Below are positions 29,089 to 37,803 of a stretch of 64,000 bases of DNA, one piece after another. The stretch spans positions 496,001 through 560,000 of the forward strand of contig NZ_JAMXQV010000003.1 in the NCBI RefSeq assembly GCF_024703995.1. Reading direction: 5' to 3'. The notes beneath the pieces are model-generated. The model saw only the letters and a list, made by a program, of their open reading frames with translations. It was not told where the DNA came from and did not search any database. A program made the translations under genes and the position numbers. The number at the start of each line of letters is the position of its first letter. Position 1 is the stretch's first letter. The stretch is from Amycolatopsis iheyensis. Its GTDB lineage: Bacteria > Actinomycetota > Actinomycetes > Mycobacteriales > Pseudonocardiaceae.

Positions 29089-30482
29089 CCGGCGCCGTCG
29101 AGTCCCTTGTGGACGATCTCGCCGCCCGTGGCATGCGCGTGCATTCCCTGCTGGTGCACCGGCACGGCGAGCTGACACTCGACCGGTGGCAGTGGCCGCA
29201 CGAGCCGTCGCTGCGGCACAAGCTCCACTCGGCCACCAAGAGCTTCACCGCCACCGCCGTCGGGTTCGCCGAGGCCGAGGGGCTGCTGGAGCTGGAAGAC
29301 CCGGTCGCCGGCTTCTTCCCGGGCCTCGACACGCGGATGCGCGTGCGCGACCTGCTGACCATGCGGACCGGGCACGCGCGCGGGCTCTCCGGCGCGACGA
29401 CCCGGCTGCGCAAGACCGGCTGGGTCGGTGAGTTCCTGGAGGAGCCGGTCGTCGACCGCCCGGGCCGCGGGTTCCGGTACAGCAGCACGACGAGCCACGT
29501 CCTGTCGGCGATCGTGCAGGAGGTCGCCGGCGTGCCGGTGGACGAGTACCTGCGGCCGCGGCTGTTCGAGCCGCTCGGCATCGACGACTACACGTGGGAA
29601 CGCGACCCGGCCGGTGTTTCCAGCGGGGGCAACGGGTTGTCGCTGCGTCCGCACGACCTGCTCTCGTTCGGCGTGCTGTACCTGCAGGACGGCGTCCGGG
29701 CAGGCCGCCGCGTGCTGCCCCCGGGCTGGGTGGGCAAGGCGTCCGCCCTGCACGTGCGGCGCGCGGTGAGCGGGGAGTGGAACGGCAAGGAGCTCGTGCC
29801 ACCCGGCCCGGACGCCGTCTCGGACTCCGGGTACGGCTACCAGTTCTGGGTGAGCGAGGACGGCATCTACACCGCGTCCGGCCTGTTCGGCCAGGAGTGC
29901 ATGGTGTTCCCGCGGTACGGCGCGGTGGTCGTCGTGACCGGCGCGATGCCGGACCCGACCTACCACGACCTGCCGCGAATGCTGCGTGCGGCGTTCCGGC
30001 GGGCCTTCGCCGCCGACGAAGACCTCGACGTGCGCTCGAACTGGATCTCGACGGAGCCCGAAGCGCTGGAGTCGCGTGTGGACGCTCCCGTTTTCGAGCG
30101 GGGCTACGACTTCGGGCCGAACGACCAGAGCGTCCGCTCGCTCACGGTGGAGGCCGGCACCGATGCCGTCCGGCTGCGGATCGAGGACGATCTCGGGACG
30201 CACCCGGTCGAGCACGGCCTGGGAAAGTGGGTGCCACAGCGGACGGGCGTCAGCGTGGGGCGGCTGCACCACTCCTACCAGGACGACGCGGCGCCGATCC
30301 TGGCCGGCGCGCGCTGGGCGTCGCCGGAGGTCCTGGACCTGACGTGGCACTTCCTGGAAGGCCCGTTCATCGACCGGCTGACCCTGCGGTTCGACGGCGA
30401 CGACGTCGTCCTCGAGCACCGGGTCAACTGCAACTCGGGCCCCACCGAGCTGCCGCCCGCGCGGGGGACCAGCCGTGCTTGA
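29085..30482 (+). CDS. Beta-lactamase-fold serine hydrolase
   Basis: 465 residues. The class C/DD-peptidase-like motif SATK (Ser49, Lys52) and YSST as the Tyr motif are present; GLFGQE takes the place of the third motif (KTG/HxG). No signal peptide is seen, so it is likely a cytoplasmic esterase or amidase (EstB-like), not a penicillin-binding protein. A C-terminal addition of about 120 residues (from about 340) is beta-rich and not recognised. Overlaps both neighbours by 4-8 bp. Confidence 0.75.
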   Translation: MTGAVESLVDDLAARGMRVHSLLVHRHGELTLDRWQWPHEPSLRHKLHSATKSFTATAVGFAEAEGLLELEDPVAGFFPGLDTRMRVRDLLTMRTGHARGLSGATTRLRKTGWVGEFLEEPVVDRPGRGFRYSSTTSHVLSAIVQEVAGVPVDEYLRPRLFEPLGIDDYTWERDPAGVSSGGNGLSLRPHDLLSFGVLYLQDGVRAGRRVLPPGWVGKASALHVRRAVSGEWNGKELVPPGPDAVSDSGYGYQFWVSEDGIYTASGLFGQECMVFPRYGAVVVVTGAMPDPTYHDLPRMLRAAFRRAFAADEDLDVRSNWISTEPEALESRVDAPVFERGYDFGPNDQSVRSLTVEAGTDAVRLRIEDDLGTHPVEHGLGKWVPQRTGVSVGRLHHSYQDDAAPILAGARWASPEVLDLTWHFLEGPFIDRLTLRFDGDDVVLEHRVNCNSGPTELPPARGTSRA

Positions 30483-31395
30483 CGCCGCCCTGCTCGAGCG
30501 GGCCCGGGACGTCGTGTCCCGGCACCTGCCGCCGACGCCGCTGATCCCGTACCCGCGGGCCGGGCTCGACGTCCCGGTGTACCTGAAGTACGAGGGCGCC
30601 CAGCCGATCGGCGCGTTCAAGGTCCGGGGCGCGCTGGCGGCGCTCACCGCGTACGCGGGTGAACGGGTCGTCACGGCGTCGGCGGGGAACCACGCCCTCG
30701 GCATCGCCCACGGCGCGCGGCTGCTTTCGGCGACGGCCACCGTGGTGGTGCCGAAGACCGCGGCCGCGGTGAAGGTCGAGGCGCTGCGGCGGTACCCCGT
30801 GGAGCTGGTGCAGGCGGGCGACGACTTCGACGGCGCCGAGCGGCACGCGCTGGCCCTGGATGGTCGTTATGTCTCCGCGTACAGCGACCCGCACGTCATC
30901 GCCGGGCAGAGCACGGTGGTCACCGAGGTGGCGCAAGCGCTGGACGAGCCGTTCACGATCGTCGTCCCGGCCGGGGCCGGCGGCCTGCTCTCCGGCGTGG
31001 CGCTGGGGGCGCGGCACGCGGACATCCGGGTCGTCGGGGTGGAAGCGCTCGCTTGCCGCGCGCTGTCGACCGCGGTGGCGGCGGGGCGCGTGGTGCCGGT
31101 GGCGATGGGGGAGACCATCGCCGACGGGCTGGCGGGCAACCTCGCCGCGGACGCGCTGACGCCGGGTATCGTCCGCGAGTGCGGGGTCCGGCTGGTCGCC
31201 GTGGCCGAGGCCGCGATCCGCCGGTCGGTCCGCGAGTTCGTCACTTCGGCGGGCCTGGTGGCCGAGGGCGCTTCGGCGACGTCGCTGGCCGCGCTGCGCG
31301 AAGGCCTCGTCCCGCTCGACCGGCCCGTCGTGCTGGTCGTTTCCGGCCGCAACATCGATCTGGGCCTGCTGACCACGATCCTGGGAGAGCGATGA
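30475..31395 (+). CDS. Threonine-dehydratase-like PLP enzyme
   Basis: 306 residues, GTG start at 30475. PLP Lys49 in IGAFKVRGAL; phosphate loop PAGAGGLLSG. Fold-type II with no regulatory domain. It shares the short single-domain plan with EutB and hydroxyaspartate dehydratases. In this operon it would remove water and ammonia, or only water, from a hydroxylated amino acid released by the hydrolases. Overlaps the next start by 4 bp. Confidence 0.8.
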   Translation: MLDAALLERARDVVSRHLPPTPLIPYPRAGLDVPVYLKYEGAQPIGAFKVRGALAALTAYAGERVVTASAGNHALGIAHGARLLSATATVVVPKTAAAVKVEALRRYPVELVQAGDDFDGAERHALALDGRYVSAYSDPHVIAGQSTVVTEVAQALDEPFTIVVPAGAGGLLSGVALGARHADIRVVGVEALACRALSTAVAAGRVVPVAMGETIADGLAGNLAADALTPGIVRECGVRLVAVAEAAIRRSVREFVTSAGLVAEGASATSLAALREGLVPLDRPVVLVVSGRNIDLGLLTTILGER

Positions 31396-32366
31396 TCACC
31401 ACGACCGACTACCACACCGCCGGCGAGCCGTTCCGGATCGTCACCGCGGGGGTGCCCGACATCCCGGGCGCGACGGTCCTCGACCGGCGGGCGACCGCCC
31501 AGGCGTCGGCCGAGATCGACGCCGTCCGGCAGCTGCTGGTGCAGGAGCCGCGCGGGCACGCCGACATGTACGGCTGCTTCCTCGTGCCACCCGATGACGA
31601 CGGCGCGGAGTTCGGAGTTCTGTTCTGGCACAAGGACGGTTACTCGACGGCGTGCGGGCACGGCACGATCGCGCTCGGCGCGTGGGCGGTGCGCACGGGC
31701 CGGGTCGCCGCGGCGCCCGACGGGGACACCGAGGTGGTGATGGACGTGCCGTCGGGGCGGGTGACCGCCGTCGTGACCTGTGCCGGCGGCGTAGTGCGGG
31801 AGGTGGCGTTCCGGAACGTGGACGCGTACGTCATCGGCCGGGACGTCGAGGTGGGCTCGGTCCGCGTCGACGTCAGCTACGGCGGGGCCATCTACGCGTC
31901 CGTGCCGGCTTCTTCGGTGGGGCTTTCGGTTTCGCCCGCGGACTGCACCGCGCTGATCGCGGCGGGGCGCGAGATCAAGCGGGGACTCGCCGGGACGTCG
32001 TGGGCGTCGCACGAGGACAGCCGCTTGAGCGGGATCTACGGCACGATCTTCTACGACGACCTCGGTGACACGCCTTCGGGACCGCACCAGCGGAGTGTCA
32101 CGATCTTCGCCGACGGTCAGGTCGACCGGTCGCCGTGCGGCTCCGGGACGTCGGCGCGGCTGGCGCTGCTGGCGGCGGAGGGCCGGCTGCCCGCGGGCGC
32201 GGTGCTGACGCACGACTCGATCATCGGGACCAGGTTCACCGGGCGGGTGCTCTCCGGCGGCGCGTCGGTGGCCACCGAGGTCTCGGGAAACGCTTACCAG
32301 ACGGGCGAGTGCACGTTCGGCCTCGACCCGGAAGACGACCTCGGAAGGGGGTTCGTGCTGCGATGA
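31392..32366 (+). CDS. Proline racemase / hydroxyproline epimerase family
   Basis: 324 residues. Both catalytic cysteines are present, Cys88 in STACGHGT and Cys249 in DRSPCGSGTSAR. Enzymes with Cys/Cys are racemases or 4-hydroxyproline 2-epimerases; trans-3-hydroxyproline dehydratases replace the second Cys with Thr, so that role is not favoured. ATG at 31392 in an ATGA overlap. It is distinct from the second family member at 58997, so the two probably act on different cyclic imino acids. Confidence 0.85.
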   Translation: MITTTDYHTAGEPFRIVTAGVPDIPGATVLDRRATAQASAEIDAVRQLLVQEPRGHADMYGCFLVPPDDDGAEFGVLFWHKDGYSTACGHGTIALGAWAVRTGRVAAAPDGDTEVVMDVPSGRVTAVVTCAGGVVREVAFRNVDAYVIGRDVEVGSVRVDVSYGGAIYASVPASSVGLSVSPADCTALIAAGREIKRGLAGTSWASHEDSRLSGIYGTIFYDDLGDTPSGPHQRSVTIFADGQVDRSPCGSGTSARLALLAAEGRLPAGAVLTHDSIIGTRFTGRVLSGGASVATEVSGNAYQTGECTFGLDPEDDLGRGFVLR

Positions 32367-33142
32367 GCACGACCATCGTGGGTGGCGGCAACATGGGCGA
32401 GGCCCTGCTGGCCGGACTGTCCTCTTCGGACGTGACTGTGGTCGAGCAGTCTTCGTCGCGCGCCTCGTACCTGAGTTCGCGCTACGGCGTCCCGGTGTCC
32501 GAACTGGAACCGGCGGTGTCCAAAGCGGACACAGTGTTCCTGGTGGTGAAGCCCTACCACGTGGCGGCGCTGCTCGACTCGATCGCCGGGCACGTCCGGC
32601 CGGGCCAGCTGATCGTGTCGGCGGTGGGCGGCACGCCGACGGGGAGCATCGAGGCCCGCCTGCCGGGGGCGCCGGCGGTGGTCCGGAGCATGCCGAACCT
32701 CCCGGTCTCGGTGGGAGCGGGCACGATAGCGATCAGCGGCGGCCGGCACGCGACTTCGGAAGACCTCGACCGCGTCCGGGCGATGCTGGCGCCGCTGGGC
32801 CGGGTGGTGGAGGTGGCGGAAAGCCAGCTGGACGCGGTGACAGCGTTGTCGGGCGGCGGCCCGGCGTACTTCGCACTGCTGGCGGAGGCGATGATCGACG
32901 CGGGAGTGCTGGCGGGCCTGCCGCGGCCGTTGGCGGAGGAGCTGGTCCTGGCGACGGCGGCGGGAGCGGGCCGCATGCTGGGTTCCCCGGACGCTGATCC
33001 GGCCGCGCTGAGGGCGGCGGTGTGCAGCCCGGGCGGAACGACGATCACGGCGATCCACGAGCTGGAGAGCCGAGCGCTACGGGCATCGGTGATGGCGGCG
33101 GTGGTGGCGGCGAGAGACCGGTCGATCGAGATGGGCCGCTGA
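32363..33142 (+). CDS. Pyrroline-5-carboxylate-reductase-like protein
   Basis: 259 residues. N-terminal NADP loop TIVGGGNMGEALL, central VVKPYHV, and the ProC signature AVCSPGGTTITAIHELE near the end. It is a little shorter than usual ProC. A housekeeping ProC would not normally sit in such an operon, so it may reduce a related cyclic imine (pyrroline or piperideine carboxylate). Last gene; its final 25 bp are repeated at 33520-33544. Confidence 0.85.
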   Translation: MSTTIVGGGNMGEALLAGLSSSDVTVVEQSSSRASYLSSRYGVPVSELEPAVSKADTVFLVVKPYHVAALLDSIAGHVRPGQLIVSAVGGTPTGSIEARLPGAPAVVRSMPNLPVSVGAGTIAISGGRHATSEDLDRVRAMLAPLGRVVEVAESQLDAVTALSGGGPAYFALLAEAMIDAGVLAGLPRPLAEELVLATAAGAGRMLGSPDADPAALRAAVCSPGGTTITAIHELESRALRASVMAAVVAARDRSIEMGR

Positions 33143-33726
33143 GTACTGCGTGATCGGGCCCGTGACTCGCGTGCTCGAACACGTCATCCGCGTGACTGGA
33201 GCCGGAACTCGCGTGATTGAAGCCGCAACTCGCGAGCTCCGGCCCGAGTCACGCGAGTTCCGGCTCCGATCACGCGACTTACGGCTCCAGTCACGCGAGT
33301 TCCGGGCCTGATCACTCGAGTTCCGTGTCAGCCATGTGAGACCCAGCCGAGTTTCGCGGGTTTGACACACCGATGCCGGCACGGCGGGGTGAATGACTCG
33401 GCGCGCGCCGTGTGGCTGCCCGGCTTTGTGCCGTTCGGCTTGCGGCGGCGGGCTTTGCGACAGCTCGGCCGGCGGCGGAATACCCCGGCGGCCCGGCTGA
33501 CGGCGGCAAAGCTCTCCGGCGGTCGATCGAGATGGGCCGCTGAGCCCGAGCCGGCCGCAGGACGGTTGTGCGAAGCAGCCGGAGGCCCACACCCCCACAG
33601 AGCAGGCCCCACCCTCCCTGGGGGGCGTGCCCATGTCCAGTCTATCGGCGAGCACCGACAAGATCGGCCGAAAACTCCTCAGGCGGCCGATTCATCCACA
33701 ACAGGCCGACCCTGGGGAAACCGCGG
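33143..33726. repeat. Intergenic region with inverted 21-bp-period array and duplicated proC tail
   Basis: No gene fits this 584-bp convergent gap. From 33157 to 33330 there are about eight imperfect units of 20-21 bp around ACTCGCGTGAT. Units on the left run in one direction and units on the right in the other, so 33198-33216 and 33249-33267 pair perfectly over 19 bp (GGAGCCGGAACTCGCGTGA). This can act as a bidirectional terminator. From 33345 to 33519 I see only unremarkable GC-rich DNA. 33520-33544 repeats the last 25 bp of the reductase gene. 33545-33726 holds nothing I recognise. Confidence 0.7.
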
Positions 33727-34614
33727 TCAGGTTCGGCGGGAGCGCATGTCCCGCGGCGCCAGCCGGTCGCGTAGCTCCGCCAAAAGCTCCGTGTTCGCCG
33801 ACACCGCGCCCGGGTCTCGCTTGGCCAGCGCCAGCAGCAGGCAGTCCAGCACCAGCGTCGCGCTCAGGCCTTCCTGGGTGAGGCCCGTCGGGGACATCAC
33901 CGTCGGCAGGGTCACGTCGACCAGACTGTCCAAAGTGGCGCCTAGCGAGTCGGTCAGGAGGAGGACGCGGGCGCCCGCCGAACGGGCGTGGCGGGCCGCC
34001 GTCGTCATGTCCGGGAGCAGGCGGTCCGGGGCGTTGAGCACGAAGACGTCGCCCGGCTCGAGCAGGAGCAGCTCGTCCGCGAGCCGGAAGCCCGTCGCCG
34101 ACGTGCTGCGGGCCCGGCGGCCCAGGCGCTGCAGCCGCGTCGCCAGGTAGCGCATCGGCAGCTCCGAGATGCCGAGGCCGTACCCGAGCACCTCGCGCGC
34201 GCCGGCGAGCAGGTCCACCGCCGCGGCGAACGCGGGCTCGCTGATCAGCCGCCGGGTTTCGGTGAGGCGGTCCACCGACTCCGCGAGCAGCTGGTCGAGC
34301 TGGGCCGCCGAGTCGTCGCCGGCCTCCTCGACGCGGTGTCGCAGCCGGGTGGCCGGCGTGTCGGACACGACGTGCCGGCCCACCTCGCGCTTGAGCTCGG
34401 GCAGCCCCGAATAACCGAGGGACTTCACGGTGCGCACGACGGTCGCGTCGCTGGTGCCGCTCAGCTCCCCGAGCTCCCCGGCGGTCGAGAGCACGATCAT
34501 CCCGGGGTGCTTCCACAGGTATTCGGCCACCCGCCGCTCGGCGGCCGACAGGCTGCCGATCCGCAGGCCGATCCGCTCGGCCAGCGGGGCCTGCGCTTCG
34601 TCGTGACCGCTCAC
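33727..34614 (-). CDS. RpiR-family regulator 2 (HTH + SIS)
   Basis: 295 residues from the GTG at 34614; a GTG at 34638 is also possible. TAGGCT (34627-34622) lies eight bases before 34614 and fits a -10 of a leaderless gene, which decided the start. HTH: SAAERRVAEYLWKHPG then GTSDATVVRTVKSLGYSG, nearly the same recognition helix as RpiR 1. SIS domain in the second half with VLLLTDSLGATL. The like recognition helices suggest both RpiR proteins may bind the same sites. Convergent with the ProC-like gene. Confidence 0.85.
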   Translation of the reverse strand: MSGHDEAQAPLAERIGLRIGSLSAAERRVAEYLWKHPGMIVLSTAGELGELSGTSDATVVRTVKSLGYSGLPELKREVGRHVVSDTPATRLRHRVEEAGDDSAAQLDQLLAESVDRLTETRRLISEPAFAAAVDLLAGAREVLGYGLGISELPMRYLATRLQRLGRRARSTSATGFRLADELLLLEPGDVFVLNAPDRLLPDMTTAARHARSAGARVLLLTDSLGATLDSLVDVTLPTVMSPTGLTQEGLSATLVLDCLLLALAKRDPGAVSANTELLAELRDRLAPRDMRSRRT

Positions 34615-34687
34615 TCGCCGAAGCCTACCCAGCACCACCGGGCTTCCGGCGGAACCCTGGTCAGCGGGGCACGGCGTCGTGCCGGAA

Positions 34688-34717
34688 CCGAGACGCGGAC
34701 CCCTTTGTGAGTCTCGG
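34688..34717. promoter_or_regulatory. Inverted repeat before the MFS exporter
   Basis: CCGAGAC (34688-34694) and GTCTCGG (34711-34717) with a 16-bp spacer, in the divergent gap between RpiR 2 and the exporter. Confidence 0.4.
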
Positions 34718-34769
34718 AACCCGCACGTAGCGTCGGCGGCGAAGGTGCCGCGGACGAGGAGCGAACTGC

Positions 34770-36275
34770 ATGCGGGCGGAGCTCGCCGAGGAAGTCCGGT
34801 TGTCCCCGGGGCGTCGCGCGTGGACCGTCGGCGTGATGTGCACGGCGGTCGGCCTGGTGATCGCCATGGTGACGATCGTCAACGCCGCCCTGCCCGCGCT
34901 GGCCGCCGACACCGGTGCGAGCCAGGCGGAGCAGACCTGGATCGTCGACGTCTACACGCTGGTGCTGGCCGCGCTCGTGCTGCCGGCGGGCGCGCTCGGC
35001 GACCGGCGCGGGCGCCGCGGGGTGCTCGTCGCGGGCCTGGTCGTGTTCGCCGCGGGCTGCGCGGCGCCGGTGTTCCTCGGCACGTCGACGTGGCTGGTCG
35101 TGGCCCGCGCGGTCACCGGCCTCGGCGCGGCGATGATCATGCCCGCGACGCTGTCGATCATCAACGCGAGCTTCCCGCCGGAGCGCCGCGGCCGGGCCAT
35201 CGGGATCTGGGCCGCGGTGGCCGGCGTGGGCGGGCTCGGCGGGCTGGTGCTCGCCGGGGTGCTGCTGGAGCACTTCTCGTGGCACTCGGTGTTCCTCGGC
35301 CCGGCGGTGCTGTCCGTGCTCCTGGTGGCCGCGAGCCTTACCGTGCCGACGTCGCGCGACCGCCGGCCGCAGGCGTTCGACGTCGTGGGCGGGGTGCTCG
35401 GCGCCCTGGCGATCGGCGCGGTCGTGTTCGGGATCCTGCGGGTCGCCGACCTCGGCTGGGGCAGCGGGGTGGTGCTGGGGTCGATCGCGGCGGGCCTGGT
35501 GCTGGCCGGGCTGTTCGTGGCCTACGAGCTTCGGTGCGCGGCGCCGCTGCTGAACGTCCGGTTGTTCGGCAACGCGGCTTTCGCGGCCGGCTCGATCTCG
35601 GTGACCGTGCAGTTCACCGCGGCGTTCGGCATGTTCTTCGCGCTGGCCCAGTACCTGCAGCTGGTGCAGGGGTATTCGGCGTTGAAGTCGGGGCTCGCGC
35701 TGTGGCCGGTGGCGGTTTCGCTGTTCCCGCTGTCGCTGGCGTCGGCGCCGCTGGTCCGCCGGTTCGGGCTGCGCGCGGTGACCTGCGTGGGGCTCGCGGT
35801 GATCGTCGTGGGCATGGTGCTGATCGGGGCGCTGGACGCCGGTAGCGGCTACGGCGAGCTGGCGATCGCGGTGTGCGTGCTGGGCGCGGGGATCGGGGTG
35901 ACGGCCCCGGCGGCCACGAGCGCGATCCTCGACAACGTCCCGCCGGCCCAGTACGGCGTGGCCTCGGCGGTGAACGACGCGACGCGCGAAGTCGGTGCGG
36001 CACTGGGGATCGCGCTCGTGGGCAGCGTGCTTTCCGCGGGTTACACGGATTCGGTGCGCACGGCGACGGCCGCGCTGGCCCCGGCCGCGCGTGACGCGGC
36101 GGAGGGTTCGCTCGCGGGCGCCCTGACGGTGGCCGGACAATCGGGCCCGGCCGGTGGCGCCCTGGCCGCGTCCGCGCGGGACGCCTTCACCCACGGCATG
36201 GCGGTCAGCATGGGGGCGCTGGCCGCGGTGCTGGTCGTCGGCGTGCTCGCGGTGGCGGTCCTGCGGCCCCGGTGA
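34770..36275 (+). CDS. MFS drug exporter, DHA2 (14-TM) family
   Basis: 501 residues, 14 hydrophobic segments. Motif A GALGDRRGRRGVLV between helices 2 and 3, motif C-like GVGGLGGLVLAGVLLE in helix 5, and TWIVDVYTLVLAALVLPAG typical of EmrB/QacA exporters. ATG at 34770 after GAGGAG. Exports a hydrophobic or cationic toxic compound by proton antiport; substrate unknown. Stops four bases before the convergent SRPBCC gene. Confidence 0.9.
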   Translation: MRAELAEEVRLSPGRRAWTVGVMCTAVGLVIAMVTIVNAALPALAADTGASQAEQTWIVDVYTLVLAALVLPAGALGDRRGRRGVLVAGLVVFAAGCAAPVFLGTSTWLVVARAVTGLGAAMIMPATLSIINASFPPERRGRAIGIWAAVAGVGGLGGLVLAGVLLEHFSWHSVFLGPAVLSVLLVAASLTVPTSRDRRPQAFDVVGGVLGALAIGAVVFGILRVADLGWGSGVVLGSIAAGLVLAGLFVAYELRCAAPLLNVRLFGNAAFAAGSISVTVQFTAAFGMFFALAQYLQLVQGYSALKSGLALWPVAVSLFPLSLASAPLVRRFGLRAVTCVGLAVIVVGMVLIGALDAGSGYGELAIAVCVLGAGIGVTAPAATSAILDNVPPAQYGVASAVNDATREVGAALGIALVGSVLSAGYTDSVRTATAALAPAARDAAEGSLAGALTVAGQSGPAGGALAASARDAFTHGMAVSMGALAAVLVVGVLAVAVLRPR

Positions 36276-36279
36276 CCGG

Positions 36280-36717
36280 CTACGCCCCGGTTTCCGCCAG
36301 GACGTCCGGCAGGCCCTCGGTCAGCATCCGCCGCCGGATCCGGTGTAGCAGCCGGGCCATGAAGAACCCGCCGACGCCCTGAAACCCGGTGTGGCGGTAG
36401 GTGAGCCGGGTCCCGGCGGGGGTCTCCTCGAGCTGGCAGGTCACCGTGCTCGGGGTGTCGGCTTCCTGGTTGCGCCAGCTGAAGCCGAGCAGTTCGGGTT
36501 CCTCGACGGCGAGTACCTCGCAGCGGACGACGCCGTCCCAGCCCGGCACCGGTCTGCCGACGAACCGGAACTTCGTGCCGACCCGGGGGACGAAGCCTTC
36601 GGGCCGGCCGCCGCGGCCGGTCGAGGTCCACTTCGGCACCAGGGCCGGGTCGGTGAGGGCGTGCCACACCAGGGCCCGGGGGTGGGGGTAGTCCCGGACG
36701 ATCTCGAATCCGCTCAT
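36280..36717 (-). CDS. SRPBCC (AHSA1/START-like) protein
   Basis: 145 residues. Begins with IVRDYPHPRALVWHALTDPALVPKW, the standard start of activator-of-Hsp90-type SRPBCC proteins, and keeps the GxxLTYRHTGF strand. These small helix-grip proteins bind hydrophobic ligands. Divergent from a TetR gene across 57 bp, a layout common for AHSA1-like proteins with their repressor. ATG at 36717 after GGAGAG. Confidence 0.8.
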   Translation of the reverse strand: MSGFEIVRDYPHPRALVWHALTDPALVPKWTSTGRGGRPEGFVPRVGTKFRFVGRPVPGWDGVVRCEVLAVEEPELLGFSWRNQEADTPSTVTCQLEETPAGTRLTYRHTGFQGVGGFFMARLLHRIRRRMLTEGLPDVLAETGA

Positions 36718-36732
36718 CGGTCTCTCCGTTCG

Positions 36733-36768
36733 TTACAGTCACTATAAATAATACACCTGCTGTAAGAT
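36733..36768. promoter_or_regulatory. Divergent promoter/operator for SRPBCC and TetR
   Basis: TTACAG (36733-36738) and CTGTAA (36760-36765) form an inverted repeat. TAAGAT (36763-36768) is a -10 for the TetR gene, ending seven bases before its GTG. ACTATA (36741-36746) gives TATAGT on the other strand. Confidence 0.55.
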
Positions 36769-36774
36769 GGCGGT

Positions 36775-37383
36775 GTGTCGAAGACGGAATCGCTGCGAGA
36801 GCGGCGCAAGCGCGAGCTGCGGCAGCTGCTGTCGGACACCGCGACCCGGATGTTCCTGGCGCGGGGGTTCGACGAGGTGCGGGTCGCCGATGTCGCGCGG
36901 GCGTGCGGTGTCACGGAGAAGACGGTCTTCAACCACTTCGGCAGCAAGGAAGCCCTGCTGGCCGACCGTTGGGACGCCCAGACCGACGACCTGTGCACGC
37001 GGCTGGCCGACCCGGCGACCGAGCCGGTCGACGCCGCGCTGGCCGTGCTGGGCGGAGAGCTCGACTTCCTCGTGGCGTCGGCGAAACAGCACGGCTGGGC
37101 GGAGATCCGCCGGTTCGGCGAGCTGATCCGGGCCACCCCGGCTTTGGTGGCGCACGCCCGCGAAGCCCGCGACCGCCTGACGGAGGCGGCGGCTGTGGCA
37201 TTGGCCGCGCGATGGGGAAAGCCGCCGGAGGACGCTGGTGCCGGGATCACGGCCGCGGCGTTGGCGGGACTGTGGCAGGTGTACGCGGGCAGTCTCGAAC
37301 GCAATCTGTCGGCGGCGAAAGGGGTGCGGGTGGTCCGGGCCGATCTTGTTCAGGCGGCGGAGGTGCTGCGCCGGGGGTTGTGA
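36775..37383 (+). CDS. TetR-family regulator
   Basis: 202 residues from the GTG at 36775, probably leaderless. HTH: RRKRELRQLLSDTATRMFLARGF then EVRVADVARACGVTEKTVFNHFGSKEALL, the KTVFNHF type seen in AcrR-like proteins. Likely represses the divergent SRPBCC gene and itself through the TTACAG/CTGTAA element. Confidence 0.9.
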   Translation: MSKTESLRERRKRELRQLLSDTATRMFLARGFDEVRVADVARACGVTEKTVFNHFGSKEALLADRWDAQTDDLCTRLADPATEPVDAALAVLGGELDFLVASAKQHGWAEIRRFGELIRATPALVAHAREARDRLTEAAAVALAARWGKPPEDAGAGITAAALAGLWQVYAGSLERNLSAAKGVRVVRADLVQAAEVLRRGL

Positions 37384-37803
37384 CGGGCGGGCGGCATCTG
37401 TCGGCGGCGGGGGATGGGCTGCGCTGTGGAGCGGCCGCCGCGCGCGGCTCCCGGCGATGGCGCGATGGGGTGCGCAGTGGTGAGGCTGGCCGCGCGCTGC
37501 TCCGGCGGCGGGGGTTGGGCTGTGCCGGGGTGAGGCTGGCCGCGCCCAGCTCCGGCGGCGGAGGCTGGGCTGTGCCGGGGTGAGGCAGGCCGTGCGCTGC
37601 TCCCGGCGGCGGGGTCTGGGCTGCGCAGTGGTGAGGCTGGCCGCGCGCTGCTCCGGCGGCGGGGGCTGGGCCGCGCCGTCGAATGGCTGCCGCGCGCAAC
37701 TCCCGGCGGCGGCGCGATGGGCTGCGCCGCGGAATGGCCGGTCGCGCGCATATCCGCGGGCCGGGCGTGCTTCGAATCCAGCCGCCGTGTGGCGGCGAGC
37801 GGC
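37384..37803. repeat. Tandem array of about seven 50-51-bp units
   Basis: Between the convergent TetR and LysR genes. Units begin near 37420, 37471, 37521, 37571, 37622, 37672 and 37722, and share cores such as GTGAGGCTGGCCGCGC and CTCCGGCGGCGGGG. Middle units are most alike and the edges are degraded. Open frames across it are by-products of the repeat. The few bases on either side hold nothing else. Confidence 0.8.

Noticed and set aside
31392..32366. Proline-racemase-family protein considered as trans-3-hydroxyproline dehydratase
   Set aside because: Both catalytic positions are Cys; the dehydratases have Thr at the second.
33157..33330. 21-bp-period array considered as CRISPR or coding repeat
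   Set aside because: No unique spacers, units flip orientation, and the Arg/Ser-rich translation is an artefact of the repeat.
33670..33720. TTCATCCACA looks like a DnaA box
   Set aside because: Single imperfect copy, no cluster of boxes and no dnaA or dnaN nearby.
37384..37803. Tandem array considered as CRISPR
   Set aside because: Units are contiguous and alike throughout, with no constant repeat/unique spacer pattern and no cas genes.
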